In this document: positions 21,805 through 57,676 of the stretch, in pieces
Layout: each line of letters begins with the position of its first letter
Numbering within the stretch: position 1 is the stretch's first letter
Source: Euglena gracilis
Lineage: Eukaryota; Euglenida; Euglenophyceae; Euglenales
Direction: 5' to 3'
Length of the DNA stretch: 64,000 nucleotides
NCBI GenBank assembly: GCA_039621445.1
Contig: CP154956.1
Coordinates: 45,241,291 to 45,305,290, forward strand
Position numbers and translations under genes: made by a program
Notes under the pieces: model-generated
Seen by the model: only the letters and a program-made list of their open reading frames with translations
Told to the model about the DNA's origin: nothing
Database searches by the model: none

Positions 21805-22790
21805 ACTGAAATTAGGGGGGCCAGGGCATTTTCCAGGGCACCTTGGGCACCCAGTCGTTGATAATGGGCTGTAAAAGCCTCCACCCCCCTCCACTGGCCA
21901 ATTTCACAAACTTCTTGGGCAGAAAGGCCCAATTTTTTCAGTAAACCAACTCCTGCCCCTCTGGTGGAGTGGGCCCCCCACACCTGGGGAGTCACCCCAT
22001 GTTTGGCCAAAAAATCTTTTGTGATAGAAGCCACAGTGTCTGCACTTATGGCTCTGAAGGGGGGTTTTAATGAAATTAGGAGGGGGCCCCCAGGTTTGAC
22101 GAATAAACGTGTGGCAGTCACATAACACATCATTAAATGAAATGGGCTTATTTGGGGACACTGGGGTATGGACACAACCCTCTCCCACTTGTGAAATTTT
22201 TTGCCGTTTACGCTTAATTTTGATGTAGGGTGCCCTACCCAACACACTGGTGGTTCGTTTGACTTGTGCCAAGTCAGAGGATCGATATAAACAGAGAACT
22301 CGTGAGCAAAAAATCAGCTGGGTACGCAATGTACAAATATCAGTGGGCATAGGGGCCTTGGCCAGCCCCAGGAGGATTGGGAGGGGATCCCAAAATGCCC
22401 CATACTTCTCCAGATTTTGGTTCCAAAGCCTCTTGTAGGGGGTTAATAGGGTGTGGAATCTCAGTCCACCAAACCCAGGAATCAAAAGCATTGCACTGTA
22501 TGCATTACGGGCTTGGGCCTTTGAAAATTGGAATAATTGTATTAAAGCGTCAGCCACTTGGTCAGTGGTGGCTTCAGGGGGGGGCACCCCCATGTGTTCC
22601 AAAATTACCCACAGAAGTGCAAAAGCACTCTGATAACGTTTTAAACTGGGGTTTCTCCCCAGGAAATCTTCAATGGTTTTAACCTGAATTTGTTTCCCCT
22701 CCAAAATTTGCCTGAGCAAATCATGCAAAGTAGGGGCCACCTGGGGGGTGGCATTTGTTCCCCCCTGCAATTGGTGAACATACCCCTGTA
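21790..22790 (-). pseudogene. Tyrosine recombinase of DIRS copy 2
   Basis: Runs in two frames joined near 22,210. N-terminal part: KAQARNAYSAMLLIPGFG, LLTPYKRLWN, LCLYRSSDLAQVKR. C-terminal part: KPGGPLLISLKPPF, HSTRGAG (HxxR) at about 21,958-21,972, EIGQWRGVEAFTAHYQRLG with the candidate catalytic Tyr at about 21,860. Length and motif order match DIRS recombinases. The frame change makes the protein broken as read. Confidence 0.82.
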
Positions 22791-25301
22791 GGGGGTGATT
22801 TTCAGGCAGGGGGTCCCTGGCACTTTCATTTTTATTAATTGGGGCCACCATGTTGCTGAATCCCAGTAGGGGGTGACCATCAAAACTTTGGTCTGGGGAA
22901 ACATTTTCAACCTGGGCAGAAATTGTTGGATTATTGACCAGGGGGGGTTTGCATAAAGATCCCCCATGTTGTCCAGTGGACATTGTAGTGCATTTACCGC
23001 TGTGGCCTCCCAATGGGGCCACCTGGCCACAAAATTGGGCAGTTTTTTGTTGCCTGGGGAGGCAAATAAATCTGTTTCCAGATTTATGAAATTTTGGAAT
23101 TGCTGTCTCAACCATTGAAAAAGTTGGGGGTCTAAAGAATAATCCCCCCTGTCCATTTCCCATCTGCTTATGGGGTCTGCTAGGCATTCCTTTGAAGGCA
23201 CCCAGTTGACTTGGAGGTTTACTTGGTGCTCCATGCACCATTTGAAAAATGGTCTTAGCATTTTGTTGAAGGGGTCTTTTCTGCCCCCACCTTTTGTTAG
23301 GTAATAGTAGATTACCTGGTTGTCCACAGACAAAGAAACTGTTTCTCCAGGTTTGCTCAAACTTTTCACAGTGTTTATAGCTGCACTGAGCTCCTTTACA
23401 TTGATGTGTAAAATGGAGTCTTTTCTCCAAAATTCCTGCACAATTTCTCCTGTGTGGATGTCCAGCCCCCCCCAGGCATGGGTGCTGCTGTCTGAGTGCA
23501 ACTCTCTGGTTGCATTTTGGGTGAAGGGTCTGCCCCCCCAGGTGTCCAATAGAGTATTTATTTCCCTTAATTGGGCCTTGATTTCCTGGGAAATGGGGTG
23601 TTTTGAGTCCCAGGGGGCTGTGGACTTTGCCACCAAAAAATTTGCCAGGGTGTCTGTAAAAGCCCTTAAAAAGGGCAGGGCCATTAGATTGCATCTTATT
23701 TGACCCAAAATGGCAGCCAACTGCCTTTTTGACATGTAATCTTTTTTCACGATTTTTCCCAGCTCCTTTTTTATAGTTTTGACTTTCTGGGGGGGCACTT
23801 GTAACTTTCCTTCCTGGAAGTTCAGTTGAAACCCCAGGTGGGTTACCACTTGGGTGGGCTGCAGGGTAGACTTTTTCACATTGATTTTGAACCCAGAATC
23901 CAGCAAATCTTTGACAACTCTGTTCAGGTGATTTTGCAAAATGTTTTGGGTGGGGGCCACCAGTAAAATGTCGTCCAGGTAAATAAAGACCTGGATGCCC
24001 CTTTTTCTCCACAGTTTTTCGAATGTCTTCATTACTGACATGAAAATTTGGGGCATTACATTTAGCCCAAAGCAGCCTGTTTGAAATTCCCAGGTCTGCC
24101 CCCCTACCTGATGTCTTAAAAATGGCCTTAGGCCTGGACTTAATGGAATATGGAAATAGGCATCCTTCAGGTCTATTTTTGCTGCCCAGTGGCCTTTTTC
24201 CAAAACTGGGAAAATGTGCTGGATATGATCCAGCCTGAAAGGTTTTACTTGAAACTGCTGATTTATTTCTCTGCAGTCGCTGATCATTCTCCATTTTGTT
24301 GTTCCCCCCTCTGGTTTCGAAATTAGAAACCATGGGATTAAATGTTGGGATTCTGAATCCCAAACTCGTTTTATTGACCCAGTTTTTTCGTAATCCAGCA
24401 GAATTTTTTCTGCCTGGTTCAGGTCCAGATTGGCCCTGGGTTTTGGGTGTGTGGACAATTTTGGGGGATTTACCCAGGGGGGTTGAATTCCATTTTTGAT
24501 TAATTGACATGTTGCTGGGGGGGCATTTTTTGACCACCATTTTAGACTTTTCTGAAGTCTCTGGTACAGGGGGGTATCTCCCCATTTTTCCTCCATGGAA
24601 TTTATTTCCTGAATCAGATGATTGTTTAGGGGCTGGGTGGGGGGTGTTGGACATTTCACAGCCCCTACAGCCCCTAGGGCTTGAGCCCTTGGAAAAAGCA
24701 AATGTTCTTGGGGGGGTGTGCATGCACTCTCCTCTCTTCTCACTCTCTCTCTGGAGCATCTTGTTGTTGGAATGCATACCATAGGGCTTAATGCCCCTGT
24801 TTTGCCTATCAGGCCTCCTTGATGATGATGGTGTTGGTAGCCATACCATAGGGGGGCCTCTGTGGGTCCCCCCCTTCTTGATTTCACTGGGAGATTTGAA
24901 GGTTGATGAATAAATACTTGTGGGGGTCCTTCCCCTTCCCCCTGTTCCTCCTGGGGCTGGGCATTTGTTAAATACAAAGCCCCTGGGGGGCTGCCCTTTA
25001 GCTTCTGGGGGGCCTCTGGAGGTCCACCCCTTGTATGGCTGCCATAGCCCTTGTATTGGCCATCTTGGCCCAAGCCCCCTTTGTTCTGGCCTCCATGGCC
25101 GGGGCTGTAAGTTCTGGCTTCTTGCCATGCCCAATTGAAATCTGGGGGAGCCCTGTTGCTGGGCCACCCCCTTCCCCCCTGGAATGGGGTTGTGGGCTGA
25201 ATTTGAAAAAAGTTGGTCGGTACAGACCTTTTTTGCCCCTTCCTGCTGGGCCATTTGCTGGCTTCCCAATGTTTGACTGGCCCCCTTGTCCCTGATTCCA
25301 T
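22790..25301 (-). CDS. Reverse transcriptase and RNase H of DIRS copy 2
   Basis: Continuous frame. RT: HLIPWFLISK, MISDCREINQ, IDLKDAYFHIPLSPGLRP, GCFGLNVMPQ and YLDDILL (about 23,962-23,981 on the plus coordinates), then FKINVKKSTLQP and HLGFQLNF. RNase H: ELHSDSSTHAWGG, HINVKELSA, VSLSVDNQ, WVPSKECLADPISR, which supply the acidic residues of the fold. The sequence upstream of RT, rich in Gln, Pro and Gly, may be the end of Gag. A DIRS RT copies element RNA into DNA for recombinase-mediated insertion. The frame breaks just before the recombinase. Confidence 0.88.
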
Positions 25302-25481
25302 CTTGATAGGTTGGGGACATTTGCCCTGTGGGCTGGGGCTTTTGGTCTCTGGGCTGGGCCTGCCAATCTTGCAGGTTTCTTGAACCCCAATTTGAAATGT
25401 GATGGGTCTTGACCCTGGGTACCCAATGTCTTTCGTTGTCGCCTGGGCTTTTTGCCCACTGTTTGCCAGGGTCCATGGCCA

Positions 25482-25811
25482 TCACTGTGTGTGGTTGTCT
25501 GCTGCTGAAAAATTTTTTCTGCTGAGATGTGTGGTGGGGGGGAAGTGATGGCCACGGTTCGCCACGTTGAAACCGCATCTCCAAGTTCTCCAGCTGGCGC
25601 TTCTTGTTCTGCACTTTGTCCAGGTTGTCGACTTGATAATTCCAATTCGTTCTCCACATTCTGCATTGACTTCCAATGTCAAAGTTGAAATAATTTCTTG
25701 AATTTGATATTCTGCAGGTTCTACAGGTTCTGAATATTGATATTGTGTTCTTTTGATCTCTTCCAACTCTGTTCTTTGAAAGTTTCTGTCTTCTTCCGTG
25801 TCGAAGGGCAA
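25482..25811 (-). CDS. Short Gag-like ORF, DIRS copy 2
   Basis: Opens with MPFDTEEDRNFQ about 15 bp inside the leader and has an acidic, glutamate-rich start (ELEEIKRTQYQYSEPVEP). It is far shorter than the Gag-like region of copy 1, so copy 2 has either lost most of Gag or changed frame near 25.6 kb. No domain recognised. Confidence 0.45.
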   Translation of the reverse strand: MPFDTEEDRNFQRTELEEIKRTQYQYSEPVEPAEYQIQEIISTLTLEVNAECGERIGIIKSTTWTKCRTRSASWRTWRCGFNVANRGHHFPPTTHLSRKNFSAADNHTQ

Positions 25812-25814
25812 GAT

Positions 25815-25950
25815 TAGGAATCAGCCAACTCCGGCGAAGAAAGGCACTAAGCAGGGACTCCTAACCCAACGCAGCAAACAATCCCAAACAACACCGCCGG
25901 CGAGCAAGGCATGGCCTCACAAGGGCAAAGTGCGGAGCCCGAGGTGTCTT
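25815..25950. repeat. Left end and leader of DIRS copy 2
   Basis: On the plus strand: CAGCCAACTCCGGCGAAGAA, ACTAAGCAGGGACTCC, CAACACCGCCGGCGAGCAAG and GCAAAGTGCGGAGCCCGAGG. Inverted counterparts are at 21,464-21,560 and 21,768-21,804. Confidence 0.85.
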
Positions 25951-26129
25951 TCACACCCACTCATAACCCATAACCCAGAGGATATTTGGACCTGAACCAG
26001 GCAGAAAAAAACCACTCAGGATTAAAGGACACCTGGGTCCGAAAAGGGGGTGGGGGATTTGAGCACCCAGCGCCGAATCCCTGGCGTCTGATTTCAGCCT
26101 GTCGGTCTTCGCGTTATGGAGGAACGCCG

Positions 26130-26270
26130 CTCAGCCAAGACACCGCGGGCTCCGCACTTTGCCCTTGTGAGGCCATGCCTTGCTCGCAACCAAACTCACA
26201 AGGTCTTTGTGCCCTCGGTGTCCCTTCCTCCCTTGTCGGTTTTCCTCGAGGGAGTACGAAATGGACCTAA
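26130..26270. mobile_element. DIRS copy 2-type solo terminal fragment
   Basis: CGGGCTCCGCACTTTGCCCT, GGCCATGCCTTGCTCGC, then CTCACAAGGTCTTTGTG and GGTTTTCCTCGAGGGAGTAC, fusing the left-end motif to the right-end motif without any body. Confidence 0.7.
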
Positions 26271-26769
26271 AGGTGCTTATTTCCAAAAGGTCTTTTTTTT
26301 TGCTTCGCCCTCTTTTGGGAAGGCGGGGACTGGGCCCGGCAAGAGCCCGGGAATGGCGCAAACTGCCCCCGAATCATTGCGGCTTTTTTTTTTGCACCGT
26401 ATGTTTTTTTACACTTCTGGTCAATTTTTTTTGCACTTATTCAAAAATGTTTGCACCTTATCCCCGAAACATTTGTCTCTGTCCCGAATTTTTTTGCACT
26501 CGGATCGGGTGTATTGCACAATTGCCCTTTGAAAATTCAATCGGAGTGCATATGTTTCCATTGCGCAGTGCAAGGCTTTTTTTCGTTGTGCAAAAATAAA
26601 ATGACTGAGTGTAAATTTTTTCGGAACAAATGCAAATATTTTTTGGGACCCAGTTCCCAGACAATTTTTGAGACAAATTTCTGGGCAAATTTTTTTGAGG
26701 GCGCTGGGCAAAATTTTTCACAGGTTGGGGCAAATGTTTTTTGCCAGCCGTGGGCAAACATTTAAGATG

Positions 26770-26895
26770 CTAGGTGTGAGCGGGACCTCCTAACCCAACG
26801 CGCTGAACAATCGAAACACTGCCGATGAACAAGGCATGGCCTCACAAAGGCAAAGCGCGAAGCCCAAGCTGTCCTCGAGGGGTGCACGAATTTGG
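26770..26895. mobile_element. DIRS copy 2-type leader fragment, inverted
   Basis: CTCCTAACCCAACGCGCTGA, CACTGCCGATGAACAAGGCA and CAAAGCGCGAAGCCCAAG parallel the leader at 25,850-25,945 in the same orientation. Confidence 0.65.
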
Positions 26896-27019
26896 CCGGA
26901 GGGCGAATTTCTTGTTCATCCTTTGTTCCAAAACCAAAAATACTGACGCACAATCCAGGGTAAAGCATGACCGTCGCGGTCTGCGGTCCGTGGTTTAGTG
27001 CCGATGGGAGGGCAAGGGG

Positions 27020-43169
<16,150 letters not shown>

Positions 43170-43719
43170 CGCCTCACGGCCGGCGCATCATCCGGCGGGG
43201 CTGGCGCGGGGCACCCGGCGGGGCGGCGGCGGCGGGGCGGGGCCCGGACCCGGCAGCCGGGGCGGGAGGGGCCGCTGCCGCTTACCCGCACATCGGTGGG
43301 GGGACCGCTGTGGGGGGGAGTCGCATGGGGTTGATCGTTCCGGGGCCCGCTGTTGGGCTGTCATGGGGGGATGTGTCGTCGATGTCCGCCCACGCGGAAC
43401 CGACCTTGTCTGGCCCCCAAAGAAGAGAACGCAGTCCAATCTTGGGCAACCTTTTTTTGTTTTGAAAATCCCCCCATCCACGACCCCCCCGGGGTGAATC
43501 CACTGCCCACCCACTCTCAAACCCGGGGCGGGCCACACCAGGGGTAAATGAATCCAAGTGTGGGACTGCTCCTGAAGCTCTGTTGCATCAAAGAAGGCAA
43601 TGAAGCCCCTGGTCGGTCCCAAATCGGGCGGCAATTGGCGGGATATCCTCCGCCCCCACGGTGGCAGGGAACGGGCCCACCACGGCCCGCCGGGAGGCGA
43701 GGAAGAGATACAACAACAA
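43170..43719. other. Spacer between the SPRING homologue and the GH172 gene
   Basis: 550 bp, both genes on the minus strand. It must contain the 3' untranslated region of one and the 5' region of the other. No promoter motif can be named; euglenid mRNAs commonly receive a trans-spliced leader, so an acceptor AG upstream of 43,169 is expected but cannot be singled out. Confidence 0.5.
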
Positions 43720-45907
43720 TCAGTAGCAGTAGTGCTGGTCGGACCGGAAGCGGTTTTCGTGGACGGTGGAGGCGGAGGAGTGCCGGCAGCGCGTGCGGCA
43801 GAAGCGGAAGAGGTCACCGGCGGCGACGCCCGCGTACAGCGGCACCGCCCGGCGGTGGACGTCCGCCAGCGCCGCGGCCGCCGCCGCCCGCTGGGCCGGC
43901 CGGAAGCAGCACGCCACGCAGTACTCCGCGCCTGGCCCTGGCCATCAGAACACCGTCAGGCCCTGGGGGGGGGCTGTGGCGGGGGAGGGGGCTCTTCCAA
44001 TGATGGGATTGTGATGCCCCTGAAACCCTGAAGGCCAAACCTTTTGCTGACCCATTCACTGCCGCAATAACTGGGGGGGGGGGGCACAACATGGACCCTC
44101 GAAAAATGCAGGGCAAAAAAACAAACACAAATGATACACACACAACACATAAAGAAAAACGCACACAAAAAACGAAATTCAACGAAATGCACTTTGGGGA
44201 TCCGGGTAAAATTCCCCCCAAAAATCACAGGAACATGCTGATTCTGAAGAGGCGCAATGCTGATTTCGTAAGCCAAAAATAAAAAATAAAAATCGACGAA
44301 GAATTTGTTCTCTGGAAAAAAAATGGGTCCAAAATGCAGAATTTTACACATCAAAATCACGTCCCAGCAGAAGAAAAAGGAAATGTGAAAAAACACAAAA
44401 TCCGCAAACAAACACAAATTCTTGCCAAAAGTTTTTTTTTGAAAAAACACAACAAACGAACGAACAAACAAACAAACAAAAAGGAGGGTGCGTTTGAACC
44501 CCCTCCTGTTAACTCCCAAGGCAAGGATTCCATTTGCCAACATTTCTGTTTCATTTCAGGCAGCAGCCCCACTTTGCGGCCATGGGCAGCGCCAGCGGCG
44601 TACACCGCACAGCACCGGCCCGCCGAGGGGCAGGTGGTGCAGGGGAACGGGTCCTCCGCGGCGCTGACGCAGCAGCCGCTGGCGTGGTCCACCTCGAACG
44701 GGGAGCAGACCAGGCCCCGGGAGTCCGCGACGTACAACATCCCTGGGGCCCGGGGCCCGGGGAGGGGAGGGAGGGGCGGGGCCGGGACGGGGCAGGGCAG
44801 GGAGAAGGAGAACATGAAGCAAGCACCATGTACGGCCCTCCTATATCAAACGCCAAAAAATATGGACCACAAAAATATCAGTTTGGAGTAAACCCCCCCA
44901 AATAATCCCCCCCCCCCCTCGGGCCGGGACTTCGGGCGAAAAAAATAATCCCCCCCCGTTTTTGGGCCGAAGGCCTGGATTTTGACCTGAAAATGTAGGT
45001 AAAAATCACAGTTTCTGACAACAAATCACGAAAAAAATCGATTTTTCTGGATCATCTGACCTCCAAAAATGGTAAATTTTATAAGAAAGTACAAAAAATG
45101 ACCCCAAGGGGGGTTTTGGCGCTATTGGGTCCTACGGGACTTCGAAAAAAATTCGAAAATTTTGGAGAAATAATACCCCCCCCCCCCAAATAACCCCCCC
45201 CCCCTCGGGCCGGGACTTCGGACAAAAAAATAATACCCTAGGGGGGTATTATTTGGGGGGGGGGTTTAGTCAAAGGGACATGAACACCAGCTGAATCCTG
45301 AGAACTCAGCTTAGAGCTGACCCCTCAGACACACCTTGCCCCGTGTTCTGGCACTTGTCTGGCAGCCCGGCTGTCACATTGAGGTCGGCCGCCCCATCGC
45401 CACGGTTGGCCCCCGCAGCGGCGAAGAACAAGCGGCGCGCCGCGACAGGAACACTGCCAGGGCCTGGAGACAGAGGGGACTTTTTAAGACTGGGGGGGGG
45501 AGGGGGGTCGGACCCACCAACCCACCCCCTTGGGTTTTGGGGGGCTCAGGGGGACCCACTTTTAAGGATCCAAATTTTTTTTCGATGCTTTGCACCGAAA
45601 ATAGAGGAAAACCCCGCCTCCAGCGGGGCACCCACTCGCACCCACACCCGCTTGGACGGGAGCCACCCTCCCACTCCCTCCCCCAGGTTGCGAAACGTAA
45701 CAAAATCTGTGCCTGGGGGGGGGGCAAGGCGCCACTGTGGTCGGCGATGGGACAGAGATGCAGGAGAACGAGGAAGAGAAGGGCCAGTGACGAACCGGGA
45801 CGGGGGCAGGACCTGGGGCACTGAGCCGGCTGCCAAGCGCTGCCGCACCGGAGAGAGACGCCCACCTGTGGGCCGGAGGAATGAAGCCGGACGTGACCGG
45901 AGGCCAT
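43720..45907 (-). CDS. SPRING homologue (DUF2054 / C12orf49 family)
   Basis: In animals SPRING is a small single-pass Golgi/ER protein needed for site-1 protease activity and SREBP signalling. Four exons: 45907-45741, 45465-45335, 44742-44600, 43926-43720; 648 nt with the stop, about 215 residues, close to the animal length. Order: N-terminal hydrophobic anchor SLALLFLVLLHLCP, LPDKCQNTGQG, YVADSRGLVC, FEVDHASGCC, TTCPSAGRCCAVYEYCVACC (the family cysteine core), FRFCRTRCRHSS, TVHENRF and terminal HYCY then TGA. Introns 1 and 3 are non-conventional, intron 2 is GT-AG; all join in frame. The start ATG at 45,907 is the most plausible but upstream Met codons exist. Its role in a protist is unknown. 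Confidence 0.85.
44600..44742 (-). CDS. SPRING homologue, cysteine-core exon
   Basis: Conventional acceptor GGGCCCCAG. It ends at AVY; the next exon starts EYCVACC. The intron between begins GCCGCTGGCGC and ends GGGCCAGGCGCG: the complementary blocks read CTGG at the 5' end and CCAG at the 3' end, the reverse of the usual CAG/CTG arrangement. Confidence 0.83.
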
Positions 45908-48374
45908 ACGACGTGCGTTTGGCATGCGCCAGGCAGACCCATTCAACCCACAGGCATTCATCCACACCAGGCCTTTGCCGGAAAACTGGGGCTGGGGGAT
46001 GAGTCCGTCTAATGGCGGGAGCCGAAAAGACAAAAAGACCTAGACCTGGGGGGTGGGCCCCCTGAATGGACAAAAAACCCCTCTGGCGCTTCCCGCCGCC
46101 TACGGAAATGGGGTTTGAATTGTGGTTCTGCGCTTCCCAAATGCCAAGATCAGGCATTTGACAGGTTCTGTGGTGAACAAAATCGCGCCGTTCACTCGGA
46201 AAAAGCTGGCTGGGACTTGGCAACCCCCCTCCCCCTCTGGGAGGAGGGTTGAAATCCACTAGAAATTCTGCCGGCCACTTTTGGACTAGCTGTAATCCCC
46301 CCACGGTACTGCAAACCCTTAAGTACTCAAGCAGAGGCCTGATCCACATATGTGTGGCAGTGTGCACACAGCCACACACGGAAATGTCACCGCTAAACGT
46401 GGCATGTGTGTTGTGTACGAGAGCATGCTGCCCCAACACTCAGTTCAGCAGTTTAGGGTTAGACCCCCGACTGCACGTGGTCACGAATAAACGTTGCAAC
46501 AAATAAGAATCCTATTCTTCCTTACCTTTGATACCACAAAAGAAACCCTGCGAGAGGAAGTAATCAAGAGAAAAATATGAGAGGCTGGAAACCAAGAAAC
46601 CTTCGGCAGCAGCCCAGGGCTAAACACTGAAAATAAAAACGGCGAAGCCAACACACCGAACAAGCATGCACGCGAGCACCACCATCAGCAGCCCCAACAG
46701 TGGCTGCATCCGTCGCCCCGCGGCGACATATACACCTCACTGGGGTGGGGTGTATACACCTCATTGGGATGGGAATTTACCCACCCCAAATATTACAACC
46801 TGGCTGGGTAACAGGGGGGATGCAATGGGGACAGAAACACAGGGATGCAATGGGGACAGAAACACACAAAACACAAACACACACACAAATATCCCGAAGA
46901 GCATACACATATTTCCCTGCAGGGAATCCACGGTGTCTTTGGGCTAGACAGAGAGAAGAGAGTCATTTAGTCAGGCCAATGCTTTTCCTTCACTGCAGTG
47001 ATGACCTAAGTTTAACCCCTGGTTGGCTTTTTGGATGGGAGCCAACCAGAAAAGCAATATTTTTGACAATTTCCAACCCTCTCCACCCCTCCATTGCCTC
47101 AGGAATTCACTAATTTGTACTGCACCTCCAGGGTACCTGCAGGGTCTGGTCATTGGGGGGGGGGCACCTCCAGAAATGCAGACAAACAGGGCCAGAGGTG
47201 GAAACCGGCGCCAGGCCAGAAATTGCATTTCAAGGCACCAAACAATTGCGGTGCAAACAGGGGGCGTCATTTGTGTTCTCGGGTTCCCATCCCCCCCCAA
47301 ACAATGTCCCACCGGATGTCTTGTCGTATTATTTCACTCTGTCTGGCAGGTGGGCCCCCAATAGAGAGGTGATTTGTATTGGCTGGACGCTGCCAAGGAC
47401 TCTTTCTATAGCCGTTTTTACCAGATACCAAGCAACCCCTCTCCCCCGCAGTGAATCTTGTATGAACTGCTTCCAAGATCACCACACCAAATATATCTGT
47501 GGGAATTTTGTTGCCATCCAAAAAAAGATAAATGTTGTGATATTTGACATTTTCGGGGTCAAAATTGCTTGAAGCCAGTAGGACCCAATCAAAAATGTCT
47601 TCTGCTCATTAAATCTCATTATTTGCTGGGTTTGTGGGTTTCATGGTATATTTTTGACACTGGTATCCATTTTAGTCTTTTGTGATGACACGGTGACACA
47701 GCAATTTGTGATGAAATATCCAATATTCAACTGGCATCCCAATGGGGGGGTGAACGTGTTTTTTTGTGTTTTAAAATTTTTGGAAAAATTTGCTTTTTGT
47801 ATGTTGCAGGTTTTGGTGTTTGTTTTCTCAGAGAGCCTTTTTTGACCAAGATAATGTTGCATTTTGCATTTTTGCAGTAAATTTTTCCTGTGTCCAATTT
47901 TTTACCAATTCTTTTGTCATTTTTGCTCTTTTGGCCAACAAAAGGTTGTTTTTCATTTCTATGGGCATTTTCCCAAAAATAAAATGACATGCATTGTTGT
48001 GAACATGTTCACTAAATTCAATTTAATTGACATTTCTTTTTTATTCAATCAATCCTCTTTGGCTTGGGGGCACCAAAAGACGGAAAGGGCCATGGCCAGG
48101 TGAAGGGGTTGGCTGGGATTATAAGGGTAAAGGTGGTGGGGGAAGGGGCAGGGAAAGGGTATGAGCTCAGGGGGACACAACGTACACACCATTCACAACA
48201 TCATGACAGGCTTGACAGGATGGCGGTGGTGGAGTCAGAACAGCCGTTCAACAGTGCGAGGCACAATATGGACCGCGCTGTTGGGGGTGTTGTCCTCCCG
48301 CCGGCCCACACACATAGGGAGAGAGACACAGGGAGGTGGGAGGCAGACGTGTCCGAGGCGGGTCAAGCGGCAGG
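45908..48374. other. Spacer between the reductase-like gene and the SPRING homologue; no gene seen
   Basis: Contains short repeats (GGGATGCAATGGGGACAGAA twice near 46.82-46.86 kb) and AT-rich stretches around 47.5-48.05 kb. ORFs here lack codon or homology support. Confidence 0.55.
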
Positions 48375-57459
<9,085 letters not shown>

Positions 57460-57539
57460 TGGGCTGCTGTGATTTGTGCTGTTGTGTTCTGATGGAGTGT
57501 GGTGCAGCTAAGTGCTCTGTCACGTACCACAATGTGGTG

Positions 57540-57621
57540 CGACGTCGTGGCGGGGGGGTGTGGGTGGGTGTGGGTGTGGGCATGGGTGTGGGTGTGGGTG
57601 TGGGTGTGTGCGTGTGCGTGT

Positions 57622-57671
<50 letters not shown>
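57540..57671. repeat. (TG)n microsatellite upstream of the reductase-like first exon
   Basis: GGGTGTGGGTGTGGG variants passing into pure TG. It lies about 80 nt upstream of the in-frame ATG at 57,459 in gene direction. Confidence 0.93.

Positions 57672-57676
<5 letters not shown>

Larger units (their letters stand above)
21397..25950 (-). mobile_element. DIRS-like tyrosine-recombinase retrotransposon, copy 2 (more complete)
   Basis: Read on the minus strand: left end at 25,950, short Gag-like part, RT, RNase H, tyrosine recombinase, internal complementary region and right end at 21,397. It is the same architecture as copy 1 but clearly diverged in protein sequence, so a different subfamily. 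Two frame changes (about 22,790 and 22,210) break the ORF downstream of RNase H; they may be mutations or sequencing errors. Confidence 0.87.

Noticed and set aside
21904-25659. A 1,251-codon minus-strand ORF
   Set aside because: Only its last part (about 22,210-22,790) carries recombinase homology. Over 22.8-25.3 kb the homologous RT and RNase H lie in another frame, so most of this ORF is a shadow.
46700-47572. Plus-strand ORFs of 113-139 codons
   Set aside because: No homology and no codon signature, and they lie in a repeat-containing spacer.
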